NCBI GenBank assembly: GCA_021798655.1
Contig: JAJZFE010000165.1
Span: 1 to 8,401, forward strand
Source of the DNA: Acidobacteriota bacterium
GTDB lineage: Bacteria > Acidobacteriota > Terriglobia > Terriglobales > Acidobacteriaceae
Length of the DNA stretch: 8,401 bases
Direction: 5' to 3'
The notes under the pieces are model-generated. The model searched no databases. It worked only from the letters and a program-made list of their open reading frames with translations, and was not told the origin of the DNA. Made by a program: the position numbers and the translations under genes. Below are positions 1 to 5,464 of the stretch, in pieces. Positions within the stretch are counted from its first letter, which is position 1; the number at the start of each line of letters is the position of its first letter.

Positions 1-292
1 CGGATTGCAGGTTCTGCATGCCGAGCTTGAGGCCGTCGACGGAGACAGACATCTTGTTGATGGAGTCGGCGGTCTGCTGGACGAGGTCCTTGAGGACGCC
101 CATGCGCTCGTCGTTGGATTGCTGTAGACGGGCGACCGCGTCCTGAAGCTGCTGGACTTGGGTCTGGAGCTGGATCATGTCCTTGTTGACGGCGTGGGCG
201 GGAAGAGCGGCGAGTGCGGTGAAGAGGACAGTCGCGGCGGCCGTGCGTGCAGTGATGCGAAGCATGAGGCGGAGAGAATGAGAACAGGTCAT
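1..292 (-). CDS. cpoB: CpoB/YbgF-like periplasmic coiled-coil protein, N-terminal part (Tol-Pal cluster)
   Basis: This is the 5' part of a gene that runs off the left edge; 97 codons are visible. Residues 1-34 form a Sec signal peptide: several arginines, a hydrophobic stretch TVLFTALAAL, and a likely cleavage after PAHA (34/35). Residues 39-80 follow the heptad-like, Gln- and Leu-rich pattern of a coiled coil (MIQLQTQVQQLQDAVARLQQ), as in the trimerising N-terminal domain of YbgF/CpoB. The TPR domain expected at the C-terminus lies outside the window. Known family role: periplasmic partner of TolA that coordinates outer-membrane constriction with PBP1B-dependent peptidoglycan synthesis. Position downstream of pal supports the call. 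The ATG at 292 was chosen because AGGAG lies about 10 nt before it; an in-frame ATG at 265 also gives a good signal peptide but has no Shine-Dalgarno. Another periplasmic coiled-coil protein cannot be excluded without the C-terminus. Confidence 0.75.
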   Translation of the reverse strand, partial: MTCSHSLRLMLRITARTAAATVLFTALAALPAHAVNKDMIQLQTQVQQLQDAVARLQQSNDERMGVLKDLVQQTADSINKMSVSVDGLKLGMQNLQS

Positions 293-346
293 ACGAGTTG
301 AACTCCTCGCCGTCCCATGGATGAGACGGGTGCATTACAAGAATAA

Positions 347-395
347 GGGCCGCGGCGTTAACCGCCAATAGTAGGCGATTAGCGTAACGCGGCCC
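347..395 (-). terminator. Long stem-loop between pal and cpoB (possible terminator or attenuator)
   Basis: GGGCCGCG (347-354) pairs with CGCGGCCC (388-395), GCGTTA (355-360) can alternatively pair with TAACGC (385-390), and a small inner hairpin CGCC/GGCG sits at 363-377. On the minus strand the stem lies 13 nt past the pal stop and is followed by TTATTCTTG, which is only partly T-rich. It may reduce read-through from pal into cpoB or stabilise the pal 3' end; it does not look like a strong intrinsic terminator. Confidence 0.4.
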
Positions 396-407
396 CGTGA
401 TACATCA

Positions 408-1166
408 CTAGCGGTCGATGGAGAACTGATCGCGGCGGTTCTGCTGCCAGCAGCTCTCGGTCTCTTCGGTGCAGAACTGCTTTTCCTTGCCGTAGCTGAC
501 GACGCGGATGCGGTCGCCGGCTACACCTGCAGCAACGAGTGCTGTCTTGGCGGCGTTGGCGCGGTTTTCACCGAGGGTGATGTTGTACTCGGCCGAACCA
601 CGGTCATCGCAGTAGCCGCCGATGAGGATCTTGATGGCGGGATGCGCGTTGAGGTAGGCGGCGGCAGAGGTGATGGAGGTGGCGGCCTGCGGGCTGAGGT
701 CATAGCTGTCGTAAGCGAAGAAGATGTCCTGCACGTTGGCCTGGAACTGGGCGTCGGAGCCGGAGGCACCGCTGTTATCGGCTGGGGCTGCGGGGACTTC
801 GGGGACGCGGACGGTGACGCGGACGTTTGCCTCGGTGGTGCCGCCGTCGTTCTTGGCTACGAGGTGGAAGTTAGTGGAGCTGGAGGGAGAGACGGTCTGT
901 GTGCCGTTGACCGGGACTTCACCGATGCCGTCGATGCTGACGCTGGCGGCGTTGGTGGTGCGCCAGTTGAGGACGATGGACTGGCCAAGATCAATGGCCA
1001 TGGGGTCTGCGGTGATAGAGGCCGTCGGCGGAGCAACAGCTTCGGGCGCTGTGGCGGCGGCGGGGGGAGCGGCGGCCTGCTTTTTGTGGCAGCCTGATGC
1101 GGTTAAGAGAGCCAGGGTTGCAACCAGTGCAGCCTTATTCCAGAATGACGCGCGATGAGCTAGCAT
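408..1166 (-). CDS. pal: Pal, peptidoglycan-associated outer-membrane lipoprotein, with an extra Ig-like domain
   Basis: 252 residues. Pal tethers the outer membrane to peptidoglycan and is released and recruited by TolB/TolA during division. Residues 1-25 are a lipoprotein signal peptide ending in TASGC, with C26 the lipidated cysteine, followed by a short Lys then Ala/Pro linker. Residues about 47-121 look like an Ig-like beta domain (GQSIVLNWRTTNA, NGTQTVSPSSSTNFHLVAKN). Residues about 141-252 are the OmpA-like peptidoglycan-binding domain: FFAYDSYDLS, GYCDDRGSAEYNITLGENRA and QNRRDQF; the family's diaminopimelate-binding Asp and Arg fall in the second motif (D187/D188, R202). Cysteines at 186, 232 and 239 could form a disulfide. 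E. coli Pal is about 173 residues, so the Ig-like insert explains the length. The ATG at 1166 was chosen over an upstream start at 1334 because it begins the signal peptide, has AGAGGA 4 nt before it, and avoids overlapping tolB. Confidence 0.93.
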   Translation of the reverse strand: MLAHRASFWNKAALVATLALLTASGCHKKQAAAPPAAATAPEAVAPPTASITADPMAIDLGQSIVLNWRTTNAASVSIDGIGEVPVNGTQTVSPSSSTNFHLVAKNDGGTTEANVRVTVRVPEVPAAPADNSGASGSDAQFQANVQDIFFAYDSYDLSPQAATSITSAAAYLNAHPAIKILIGGYCDDRGSAEYNITLGENRANAAKTALVAAGVAGDRIRVVSYGKEKQFCTEETESCWQQNRRDQFSIDR

Positions 1167-1231
1167 AAGATCCTCTTCTATTGGATGTAGTGCGGCGATG
1201 TGATTGACGGGAAGCGTGTTAGATAGCCATA

Positions 1232-1258
1232 ACAATTGTAATATCGTAGGCCGATATT
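1232..1258 (-). promoter_or_regulatory. AT-rich inverted repeats in the tolB-pal gap
   Basis: A perfect 7-bp inverted repeat, AATATCG (1240-1246) and CGATATT (1252-1258) with a 5-nt spacer, directly abuts an 8-bp palindrome ACAATTGT (1232-1239). The 118-bp gap is clearly more AT-rich than the genes around it. On the minus strand TACAAT, at the join of the two palindromes, could serve as a -10 hexamer for a pal promoter, but no convincing -35 is visible at the usual spacing. There is no T-run after the hairpin, so a terminator for tolB is unlikely. Confidence 0.4.
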
Positions 1259-1284
1259 CATTTCTAAAATCTACACTTAGTATC

Positions 1285-2646
1285 CTACTTCCAACTCCAG
1301 TTTGGCATGTCGGCGCCGGACTCAGTGAGGGCACGTTTCTGGGTGCCGTCGGCGAGCATGGTCATGATGCGGTTGTGGCTGTCGATGCCGTCGGGGGAGG
1401 TGGCGAAGGCGATGTGGCGGCCGTCGGGGGACCAGGTGGGGAAGTCGCAGCGGCCGATGTCGTGGGTGAGCTGAATCCAGCGTTTGGTGGCGACCTCCAT
1501 GACGTAGATGTCTTGACCGCCGGGAGCACCGGGTCCGTAGTGACGGTCCCAGGCGAAGGTGATGAACTGGCCGTTGGGGGACCATGAGGGCGAGGTGGCA
1601 TAGCCGCCGTCGGTCATGCGGGTGACGCCGGAGCCGTCAGAGTCCATGATGTAGAGCTGGGGAAGGCCGGTGCGTCCGCTGATCCAGGCGATCTGCGCGC
1701 CGGTCTTGGGATTCCATGCGGGCGAGACGTCGGGACCCTTGTAGTTTGTGATGCGGTGAGCAACGGCTCCCTGAGGATCGGAGACCCATATTTCAGGATC
1801 GCCGGTGCGGGAGGAGGAGAAGGCGAGTTGTTGCCCGCTGGGCGACCATGCAGGCGAAAGGTTGGTGCCGCCGACGGAGTTGAAGCGCACGAGGCGGCCG
1901 AGGAGAAGCGAGAACATTTTGATCTGGAAGCCGTCGCGGCCGAGCGCGCTGAAGGCGAGCAGGGAGTTGTCGGGGGAGACGCGGGGGGAGATGGAGTCCT
2001 CGCCGAGGTGGGTGACGGCGTGCTGGTTGGCGCCGTCGTAGTCCATCATCCAGATTTCTTTGACGCCGGGGCCGGTGTGTTTGGAGTAGAAGATTTTGGA
2101 TTCGGCGATGCCGGGAGTGCCGCCGCTGAGCCGGAAGATGATGTCATCGGCAAACTGATGGGCGAGCTGGCGGGCCGTATCATCGCTGGCAGTGCCAAGG
2201 TATTGCTTGGCAAAGACCTGCGGGTATTGTGTGTTTTTGGAGTCGTCGAGGAAGCCATTGGCTACGAGGTTGGGGCCCTGGACGGCGAGATTGCCGAAGG
2301 CGACCATGGCGGCGCTGGCGGGGGCCTGCGACCATTGGGCGAGATTGATCTCGGCGGGTGAGCCTGGGGTGGTCTGGGGGAGAAGGCTCTTGGAGACGAC
2401 GTCAAAGATGCCGGCAGAGTTGAGGTCGGAGAAGAGAACGGCGTCGAAGGTGTGCGTGTAAGCGTCGGCGGTGGGCGCGGCGGACTTGAAATTAGCGGCG
2501 GCGAGACGGATGCTTGAGGCGCCGGAGCTGGTCTCAAGATGGAAGGTGTCCTGCGCGCGGAGGGTGGAGGCAGAGAGCAGAAGAAACAGGGATGCAACCA
2601 GCGGGAGGGTGGGCCAGGATTGCATACGTTGTGCGAATCGATTCAC
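1285..2646 (-). CDS. tolB: TolB, periplasmic beta-propeller of the Tol-Pal system
   Basis: 453 residues, close to the usual length of TolB. TolB is periplasmic, binds Pal through its beta-propeller, and is displaced by TolA so that Pal can bind peptidoglycan. Residues 1-31 form a signal peptide (hydrophobic LPLVASLFLLLSA, likely cleavage after TLRA). Residues about 34-175 match the mixed alpha/beta N-terminal domain. From about 183 to the end there are at least five PD40-type propeller repeats, visible as ISPRVSPDN (219), LSPAWSPSG (263), VSPAWNPKTG (307), TSPSWSPNG (351) and FPTWSPDG (402), ending in a partial repeat MPNWSWK that would close the propeller. The start is GTG at 2646 with GGAGA about 9 nt upstream; an in-frame ATG at 2625 would still leave a usable signal peptide. 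It lies between the TolA-like gene and pal, as in other tol clusters. Confidence 0.95.
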   Translation of the reverse strand: MNRFAQRMQSWPTLPLVASLFLLLSASTLRAQDTFHLETSSGASSIRLAAANFKSAAPTADAYTHTFDAVLFSDLNSAGIFDVVSKSLLPQTTPGSPAEINLAQWSQAPASAAMVAFGNLAVQGPNLVANGFLDDSKNTQYPQVFAKQYLGTASDDTARQLAHQFADDIIFRLSGGTPGIAESKIFYSKHTGPGVKEIWMMDYDGANQHAVTHLGEDSISPRVSPDNSLLAFSALGRDGFQIKMFSLLLGRLVRFNSVGGTNLSPAWSPSGQQLAFSSSRTGDPEIWVSDPQGAVAHRITNYKGPDVSPAWNPKTGAQIAWISGRTGLPQLYIMDSDGSGVTRMTDGGYATSPSWSPNGQFITFAWDRHYGPGAPGGQDIYVMEVATKRWIQLTHDIGRCDFPTWSPDGRHIAFATSPDGIDSHNRIMTMLADGTQKRALTESGADMPNWSWK

Positions 2647-2764
2647 TATTCTTTTCTCCAGTGGATGGTGCTTGATCGGGTGCTGGGTGGTTGGATGCTC
2701 AAAGTGCTTCGCTACTTATGGTAGACGCAGGGAAGGTGCAATTTCGGAGTGAGCAGACGGCCGG

Positions 2765-3550
2765 TTATTGGAGATGGTAATCAAAGGTGTACTCCACGGT
2801 GATTTGATTGCCGGCGGGCAGGGGGCCAAAGGTGTCGATGCGCTGCAGGGCGCGGAGAGCAGAGGTGTCGAGCGTGGGCGAGCCGCTGGGGGTGAGGACG
2901 CGGACGTTGGCGGGAGTACCATCGCGCTCGATGTTGAAGAGGAGCGTGGCGCGCTTACCTTGCGAAGCGCGGGGATCGGCTTCGGTGGTGTACCAGTTCT
3001 GGGCGACCTTCTGGCTGACGATCTGGACGTAGTAGGCGTAGCGGTTGCCGAAGGTGCGGTCCTGTACGGTGGCGGTGGCGGTGCCGTTCTTGAGCTGGGT
3101 GATGGACTGCGGGAGTTGCGTTGCGCTTTCGCCGGTCTGGGCCTTGGCGGTGGCGGGGGTTGGTTGAGGATGCTTGGGCGGTGCGGGCGTGGGAACGGGG
3201 CCTAGCTTTTTGGGCTGGGTCTTGCTCTTGACGAGGAGGTCGGTCTCGCGGGGCGGCGGGGCGACGGCCTCTTTGGGCGGAGGGACGGGGGCGGCGCTGG
3301 CGTGGTCGGGGGCGAGGACGGACTTGTCGACGGGCTGATACTTCTGCGGCAGGGGGATGGCGGAGACCATTGAGGCCTGGATGGCTCCGACGGAGGAGGC
3401 GTCCTCGCCCCAGTGGCTGCTGGTGTGGTCGAGGAAGATGCCGACGGCGATGAAGACCGCGGCGATGAGGACGTGCAGCGCGATGGCACCAAGGACGCCG
3501 CGACGGAATTGGTCGTCCGGGGTGGGTCGCGAGATGGCTTCGGTGGTCAT
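2765..3550 (-). CDS. tolA: TolA-position energy transducer with a TonB-type C-terminal domain
   Basis: 261 residues. Residues 18-40 are a single N-terminal membrane helix (GVLGAIALHVLIAAVFIAVG) holding H26, which matches the essential His of the TonB/TolA SxxxH motif; the Ser position is Ala22 here. Residues about 62-135 are a Pro/Lys/Ala-rich periplasmic spacer, followed by a Thr/Gln/Ala-rich stretch. Residues about 165-261 form a TonB/TolA-type C-terminal domain (YAYYVQIVSQKVAQNWY, LLFNIERDGTPANVRV, PTLDTSALRALQRI). Spacing and position between tolR and tolB imply that it acts as TolA, coupling TolQR to TolB-Pal; by sequence alone it would be named a TonB family protein. The spacer is short compared with the long helical domain of E. 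coli TolA. The ATG at 3550 has no Shine-Dalgarno in the 20 nt upstream (C-rich), and the gene is separated from tolR by 246 nt containing a repeat element, so its expression may differ from tolQR. Confidence 0.88.
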   Translation of the reverse strand: MTTEAISRPTPDDQFRRGVLGAIALHVLIAAVFIAVGIFLDHTSSHWGEDASSVGAIQASMVSAIPLPQKYQPVDKSVLAPDHASAAPVPPPKEAVAPPPRETDLLVKSKTQPKKLGPVPTPAPPKHPQPTPATAKAQTGESATQLPQSITQLKNGTATATVQDRTFGNRYAYYVQIVSQKVAQNWYTTEADPRASQGKRATLLFNIERDGTPANVRVLTPSGSPTLDTSALRALQRIDTFGPLPAGNQITVEYTFDYHLQ

Positions 3551-3645
3551 GGGTTCGTGAGTGTGGGCGGGGCTAAGTGCCTTGACGCAATGGGCGCGAA
3601 GTTAGCAAAGTTTCGCGACGTGGAACAGGTGACGGCGGAAGAAGA

Positions 3646-3775
3646 AGCAGATCCCTGCGGGATGACAACCAAAGAAGCAAGGGCAACGACAACAGCAACG
3701 ACAAAAGCAAGGGCAACAACAACTACAGGGGTCCTTCGCTTCGCTCAGGATGACGGCGTGGAACTCGGGATGACG
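3646..3775 (+). repeat. Composite hairpin-hexamer-hairpin repeat, copy 1 (tolR-tolA gap)
   Basis: The 246-nt tolR-tolA gap contains AGCAGAT (3646), a small hairpin ATCCC-TGC-GGGAT (3651-3663), the block ATGACAACCA (3662-3671), eight degenerate hexamers of type RRCAAN (3676-3723: AGCAAG, GGCAAC, GACAAC and variants), then CTTCGCTTCG (3734-3743) and GGATGACGGC (3748-3757). An additional GGGATGACG lies at 3767-3775. The same blocks occur in the same order at 5206-5357. Position inside the tol operon, antisense to its transcripts, means it is transcribed into the tolR-tolA mRNA spacer. The terminal block resembles the palindromic intergenic repeats that are widespread in many bacterial genomes. 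No protein is supported: the open frames through it follow from the hexamer period. Confidence 0.8.
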
Positions 3776-3796
3776 AAACGTTGGGAGTTGTGAGAA

Positions 3797-4204
3797 TCAT
3801 TTTTGCAGGGGTTGGGTGACGATGCTGATGTTGCTGATGCCGGCCTGCTTGACGGCATCCATGACGGAGGCGAAGGCACCGAAGGGGACTGCTTCGTCGG
3901 CGCGGACGTAGATGACTTTCTTCTCGTTTTTGGGGTTGGCCGCGAGGATCGAGGAGAGGTCGTGGATGTTGACGGGCTTGTCCTGGAGGAAGACGTTCTG
4001 GTCCTTGTCGATGGTGACGACGAGATGGACTTCAGTGAGCTGGTTGACCATGCGAGTGTGCGGGACAGCAACTTGAACGCCGCTCTGGAGAACGGGTGCC
4101 GTGAGCATGAAAATGAGCAGCAAGACCAGGACGACGTCGACCAGTGGTGTGATATTGATGTCGGACAGTGCGGTCTGGGTTTTGCCTCGCGCAGTGAAGG
4201 CCAT
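3797..4204 (-). CDS. tolR: TolR, ExbD/TolR-family proton-channel subunit
   Basis: 135 residues, typical for TolR (E. coli 142). It works with TolQ in the inner membrane to turn proton flow into movement of the TolA-like protein. Residues 20-39 are the single membrane helix within SDINITPLVDVVLVLLLIFM, where D23 is the proton-carrying aspartate conserved in TolR/ExbD. The periplasmic domain (about 45-135) has the family pattern VHLVVTIDKDQNVFLQDKPV and KKVIYVRADEAVPFGAFASV. The ATG is 2 nt after the tolQ stop codon, with GGAGG 11 nt upstream inside the tolQ 3' end, so the two genes are very likely translationally coupled. ExbD of a TonB system is the only serious alternative; the flanking tolB and pal genes make TolR the better name. 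Confidence 0.95.
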   Translation of the reverse strand: MAFTARGKTQTALSDINITPLVDVVLVLLLIFMLTAPVLQSGVQVAVPHTRMVNQLTEVHLVVTIDKDQNVFLQDKPVNIHDLSSILAANPKNEKKVIYVRADEAVPFGAFASVMDAVKQAGISNISIVTQPLQK

Positions 4205-4206
4205 GG

Positions 4207-5004
4207 TTAGGATTGCCTCCGGCGAGGATCTTCAGGCGGCGGAGGTTGGGTGCCGGGCTGGAAGCGGGCAGCGTTCTCGATGGCGTTGAGGAGTTCGCGG
4301 CCGAAGTCGTCCATGCGTGCGGCAAACTCGCGGAGACGGGCGGTGAGTTGGTTGTAGCCCATGACGGCGGGGACGGCGACGATGAGGCCGGCGGCGGTAG
4401 TGATGAGCGCCTCGGAGATGCCCGGAGCAACTGCGCGGAGGGTGGCGGCGCCGGCGGTGCCGAGGCCATGGAAGGCGTCGATGATACCCATGACGGTGCC
4501 GAAGAGGCCGACGAAGGGACCAACCTGCGCGATCGTAGCCAGCCACGTCATGCGGCTTTCCATGAGGGTGAGGGCTTCGGATGAGGCGGTCTGGGCGGCG
4601 CGCTCGAGGCCCTGAGGGTTCGGGGGAGTGCCGCGGCCACCGCTCTGGCGCTGGTACTCCTCGTGGATCTCGTTGAAGACTTCGACGAGGGGGCTCGGCT
4701 TGAACTGGTCGGAGACGGCTGCGATCTCCGAGAGGCGGCCAGACTTGCGAAAGGCGCGGAGAAAGCGGCGATTCTGAGTGTCAGCGGCTTTGAAAGAGCG
4801 CCACTTGGAGATCATGACGGCCCAGGAGAGAATGCTCATGACAAGCAAGAGTGCGAGCACGGTGAGCGCGGTGGGACCGCTGTTGTGCAGCATCTCGACG
4901 AGAGCGCTGGAGGATTGGCCGGTAGGAGCGGGGCTCAGAGCAGCGTCGGTGGGGACCTGAGTGGCTGCGTCCTGGAAGAAGAGAGCGAGAGCGAACAGTG
5001 TCAT
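4207..5004 (-). CDS. tolQ: TolQ, MotA/TolQ/ExbB-family proton-channel subunit
   Basis: 265 residues from the chosen ATG. TolQ forms the inner-membrane motor with TolR and drives the TolA-like transducer during outer-membrane constriction. Three membrane helices are visible: about 45-66 (ALTVLALLLVMSILSWAVMI), 154-176 (LATIAQVGPFVGLFGTVMGI) and 195-217 (GISEALITTAAGLIVAVPAV). The signatures GLFGTVMGIIDAF and ISEALITTAAGLIVAVPAVM agree with the TolQ/ExbB helices that surround the TolR aspartate. The long loop between helices 1 and 2 is cytoplasmic. An N-terminal extension of about 40 residues and a Pro/Arg-rich tail lie outside the core. The start is uncertain: ATG at 5004 and an in-frame TTG at 5019 both lack a Shine-Dalgarno; ATG was preferred. 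It is the first gene of the tol cluster, divergent from recN. Confidence 0.93.
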   Translation of the reverse strand: MTLFALALFFQDAATQVPTDAALSPAPTGQSSSALVEMLHNSGPTALTVLALLLVMSILSWAVMISKWRSFKAADTQNRRFLRAFRKSGRLSEIAAVSDQFKPSPLVEVFNEIHEEYQRQSGGRGTPPNPQGLERAAQTASSEALTLMESRMTWLATIAQVGPFVGLFGTVMGIIDAFHGLGTAGAATLRAVAPGISEALITTAAGLIVAVPAVMGYNQLTARLREFAARMDDFGRELLNAIENAARFQPGTQPPPPEDPRRRQS

Positions 5005-5110
5005 AGGCGTCAATACCAAGTGTAACTGGCGGTGGGATGAGGATGCGAACCTTGGATGGTACGTTGGGGGATGCGGGCCTCGATGGGCTTGGTGGGGGAG
5101 GCGAGGGCCC

Positions 5111-5162
5111 AGGGCTGAAGCCCCTGTTGGTGGGGAGGGTGGGCAAGGGGCTGAAGCCCCCT
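5111..5162 (+). repeat. Pair of GGGGCTGAAGCCCC-type hairpins
   Basis: AGGGCTGAAGCCCCT (5111-5125) and AGGGGCTGAAGCCCCCT (5146-5162) are two near-identical short hairpins, each a GC-only stem closed by a TGAA-like loop, in direct repeat 35-36 bp apart. They lie in the tolQ-recN divergent spacer, 107-158 nt upstream of the tolQ ATG. They look like a REP-type unit; a role as terminator is unlikely because no T-run follows on either strand. Confidence 0.65.
5132..5150 (+). promoter_or_regulatory. Canonical G-quadruplex motif between the two hairpins
   Basis: GGGGAGGGTGGGCAAGGGG has four runs of at least three G with loops of 1, 1 and 3 nt, a pattern known to favour very stable intramolecular quadruplexes. 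The last G-run is also the 5' arm of the second hairpin (5147-5150), so the two structures cannot form together. On this strand it is the template for any tolQ transcript that starts upstream of it. A regulatory role is inference only. Confidence 0.5.
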
Positions 5163-5175
5163 GCTAATCCGGAAG

Positions 5176-5357
5176 GGCAAGAGCAGAAGCAACAGCAAGG
5201 GCAACAGCAGATTCCTCCGCTGCGCTGCGGAATGACAACCAGAAAGGCAACGGCAACGGCAACAGCAAGGGCAAAAGCAAGGGCAACAGCAAAGGCAACA
5301 GCAAGGGCAACAGCAAAGGCCAATACGGAGATACTTCGCTTCGTTCTGGATGACGGC
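5176..5357 (+). repeat. Composite hairpin-hexamer-hairpin repeat, copy 2 (tolQ-recN spacer)
   Basis: Six hexamers (5176-5211) lead to AGCAGAT (5206-5212) and a hairpin block with ends ATTCC (5211-5215) and GGAAT (5229-5233). Then come ATGACAACCA (5232-5241), twelve hexamers (5246-5317, largely alternating GGCAAC and AGCAAR), CTTCGCTTCG (5334-5343) and GGATGACGGC (5348-5357). Block order and orientation are identical to the copy at 3646-3757. The ATGACAACCA to CTTCGCTTCG distance is 102 nt here against 72 nt there, exactly five hexamers more. Open frames on both strands through this stretch translate to low-complexity Ala/Lys/Thr or Leu/Pro/Cys strings and are not credible genes. Confidence 0.82.
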
Positions 5358-5360
5358 ATG

Positions 5361-5399
5361 CATGGGGGAGGCGTGCCGGGGCACGGCCTTCATGGGGGA
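5361..5399 (+). promoter_or_regulatory. Palindrome bracketed by 9-nt direct repeats upstream of recN
   Basis: CATGGGGGA occurs at 5361-5369 and again at 5391-5399, a period of 30 bp. Between them is a perfect 6-bp inverted repeat CGTGCC-GG-GGCACG (5372-5385). The array ends 65 nt before the recN ATG. It could be an operator for recN or tolQ, or the remains of a duplicated repeat unit; no clear -35/-10 pair was found next to it. Confidence 0.4.
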
Positions 5400-5464
5400 T
5401 GGAGAAAAAAATGCGCGGCCGGGCTTCGGCTCCTGCTATGCTCTTGCGTGAAAGAGACCAATGC

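Noticed and set aside
1167..1334. Extended N-terminus for Pal beginning at 1334
   Set aside because: It would overlap the tolB 3' end by 50 nt and place over 50 unrelated residues before an evident lipoprotein signal peptide that has its own Shine-Dalgarno.
3646..3757. CRISPR-like array interpretation of the regular repeats
   Set aside because: The repeated unit is a 6-nt degenerate motif without spacers of constant length, and there are no cas genes.
3413..3793. 126-residue plus-strand open frame over the tolR-tolA gap
   Set aside because: It crosses the start of the TolA-like gene antisense and the hexamer array; its tail is simple repeat-derived sequence.
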